In this document: positions 16,540 through 17,446 of the stretch, piece by piece
Numbering within the stretch: the stretch's first letter is position 1
Layout: each line of letters begins with the position of its first letter
The notes under the pieces: generated by a model
Told to the model about the DNA's origin: nothing
The model's database searches: none
The model's input: only the letters and a program-made list of their open reading frames with translations
Made by a program: the position numbers and the translations under genes
Assembly (NCBI GenBank): GCA_009602725.1
Contig: WELB01000044.1
Location: 397,701-415,146, forward strand
Source: Spirogloea muscicola
Taxonomy: Eukaryota; Streptophyta; Zygnematophyceae; Spirogloeales; Spirogloeaceae
DNA: 17,446 nucleotides
Direction: 5' to 3'

Positions 16540-17446
16540 TCAGCCCTTGTCGATCTTGACGGGGCCTAGCTCCAGATTGACGCGGTTGTCCTGGTCCAGC
16601 ACATTGAGCATCACAGGGTCGATGTCCAAGTCGCTGTCCACGTAGATCTGCACACGGCTTTCCATTGCTACCTCAACATAGGTCACCGCTGCCTCTGATT
16701 GCAGGCAACACAGGTGCTGCGCTCGTGGCCCATGTGTGAACACCGGCTCGCTCGCATGCGGCCAGCAGAGGCGAGGAGCAAGTGGTGAGAGCACCTTGAA
16801 GGTGTGGCGCAGGAAGAGAAGGCGGGCCTCGCCGGAGATGGTGACAAGGGAGTGGATGGCCATCTTGCGGGCGGCAACATCGGAGAGCAACGCCAGCATG
16901 TGGCTGCTGATCTCCAGGCCGTCCAGCTTGCACGGCAGCTCCATCACGCGCTCGCTGCGTGCGCCCTGCCCGCCCGACGGCACCTGCACAGCAGCGCGCA
17001 GCGCACCCGTCAGGCCATGGCTGCCGGCCAGCACCTGGCTGCCGCACTGACTGGTGGAATCTTGATAAAAGTGCGTCAAGCTCTGAGGCTTGAGTTGGGT
17101 TATCATCACGAAAGCCCAACTCAGCACAGGTTCCAGTGGCTCCGAGGTCCAGTGACAGGGCCAGAGCGGCGCACCTGGGCCTGGCCCAGCAGCTGGCCGC
17201 GGTAGAAGATGTCCATGGTGGTGTTGGCGTACGTAATGGGCACGACGTTGCGGTTGCCGACGCGGATGACCAGCGTCAGCTCGACGTCCACGACGGCCAG
17301 GATGAGCGGCGAGTCGGTGCACCAGCGCATGGAGAAGCCGCGCAGCGCCACGTCCACGACCTCGAACACCGGGTCGCGCGGCCGCGCGTACCACAGCCCC
17401 GCCGCCGCGCCGCCCGCCAGCGCCAGCAGCCCTCCCGCCGTCGCCG
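16540..17446 (-). CDS. LEA_2 (WHy)-domain membrane-anchored protein, 5' end beyond window
   Basis: Three exons are proposed: 17446-17175 (incomplete at its 5' end), 17034-16795 and 16692-16540, with introns of 140 and 102 bases. All junctions are phase 0: CAG/GTGCGC to CCAG/GTGCTG, and AAG/GTGCTC to CAGAG/GCAGCG. The visible part starts in a hydrophobic segment (GGLLALAGGAAAGLWYARP) that looks like the end of a membrane anchor, then DPVFEVVDVALRGFSMRW. The LEA_2 signature follows: VDVELTLVIRVGNRNVVPIT, YANTTMDIFYRGQLLGQAQV and LAGSHGL, then alternating hydrophobic strands ending VAMESRVQIYVDSDLDIDPV. It has the architecture of NDR1/HIN1-like and other LEA_2 proteins, which are mostly membrane-tethered beta-sandwich proteins linked to stress. 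The second intron could be retained without breaking the frame (adding 34 residues), but the spliced form keeps the strand pattern better. The stop TGA is at 16540-16542. Confidence 0.8.
   Translation of the reverse strand, partial: GDGGRAAGAGGRRGGGAVVRAAARPGVRGRGRGAARLLHALVHRLAAHPGRRGRRADAGHPRRQPQRRAHYVRQHHHGHLLPRPAAGPGPGAPLWPCHWTSEPLEPVLSWAFVMITQLKPQSLTHFYQDSTSQCGSQVLAGSHGLTGALRAAVQVPSGGQGARSERVMELPCKLDGLEISSHMLALLSDVAARKMAIHSLVTISGEARLLFLRHTFKVLSPLAPRLCWPHASEPVFTHGPRAQHLCCLQSEAAVTYVEVAMESRVQIYVDSDLDIDPVMLNVLDQDNRVNLELGPVKIDKG

Overview
This is a nuclear genomic window from a eukaryote of the green lineage, most likely a green alga. The reasons: genes are split by GT-AG introns of about 100-260 bp; it carries a RING plus von Willebrand A (VWA) protein of the WAV3 family, which is known from plants and green algae; it carries a LEA_2-domain protein; GC content is high in coding and promoter DNA; and TGTAA, the usual chlorophyte polyadenylation signal, lies about 90-100 bases past two of the stop codons. 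No bacterial-style operon, CRISPR array, rRNA gene or intact tRNA gene is visible.

Layout. (1) 1-567: a reading frame open at the left edge, then a repeat module and a CACCAG microrepeat. (2) About 568-2816, + strand: a SETD9-like SET-domain protein. Its SET exon is secure; its N-terminal exons are not resolved. (3) 2817-6091: a gene-free, repeat-packed spacer holding many copies of a short hairpin module, one of them inside a longer SINE-like element with a tRNA-like head. (4) 6092-10495, + strand: a nine-exon WAV3-type gene (RING-H2, VWA, C-terminal region), with a strong-context upstream ORF whose stop overlaps a possible upstream ATG. (5) 10496-14214: a second gene-poor spacer; its right half again holds the same repeats, then a long C/T-rich tract. 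(6) About 14215-15991, + strand: fragments of an unrecognised multi-exon gene. (7) 16540-17446, - strand: a LEA_2-domain gene, truncated by the window edge and facing gene 6 tail to tail.

The genes do not form an evident pathway: a probable protein methyltransferase, a probable E3 ubiquitin ligase, an unknown protein and a membrane-anchored LEA_2 protein sit next to each other as independent units. The most unusual content is the repeat family. About 15-17 diverged copies of a module with core GGGCTGGCCTCTCACAGCC occur on both strands and only between genes. Two of them (5600-5829 on the - strand, 13243-13400 on the + strand) can be aligned over about 150 bp, and the first begins with tRNA-like A and B boxes. 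I read this as a previously unnamed SINE-like family; this is inference from one window. All exon boundaries were placed by eye from splice signals, reading phase and family resemblance.
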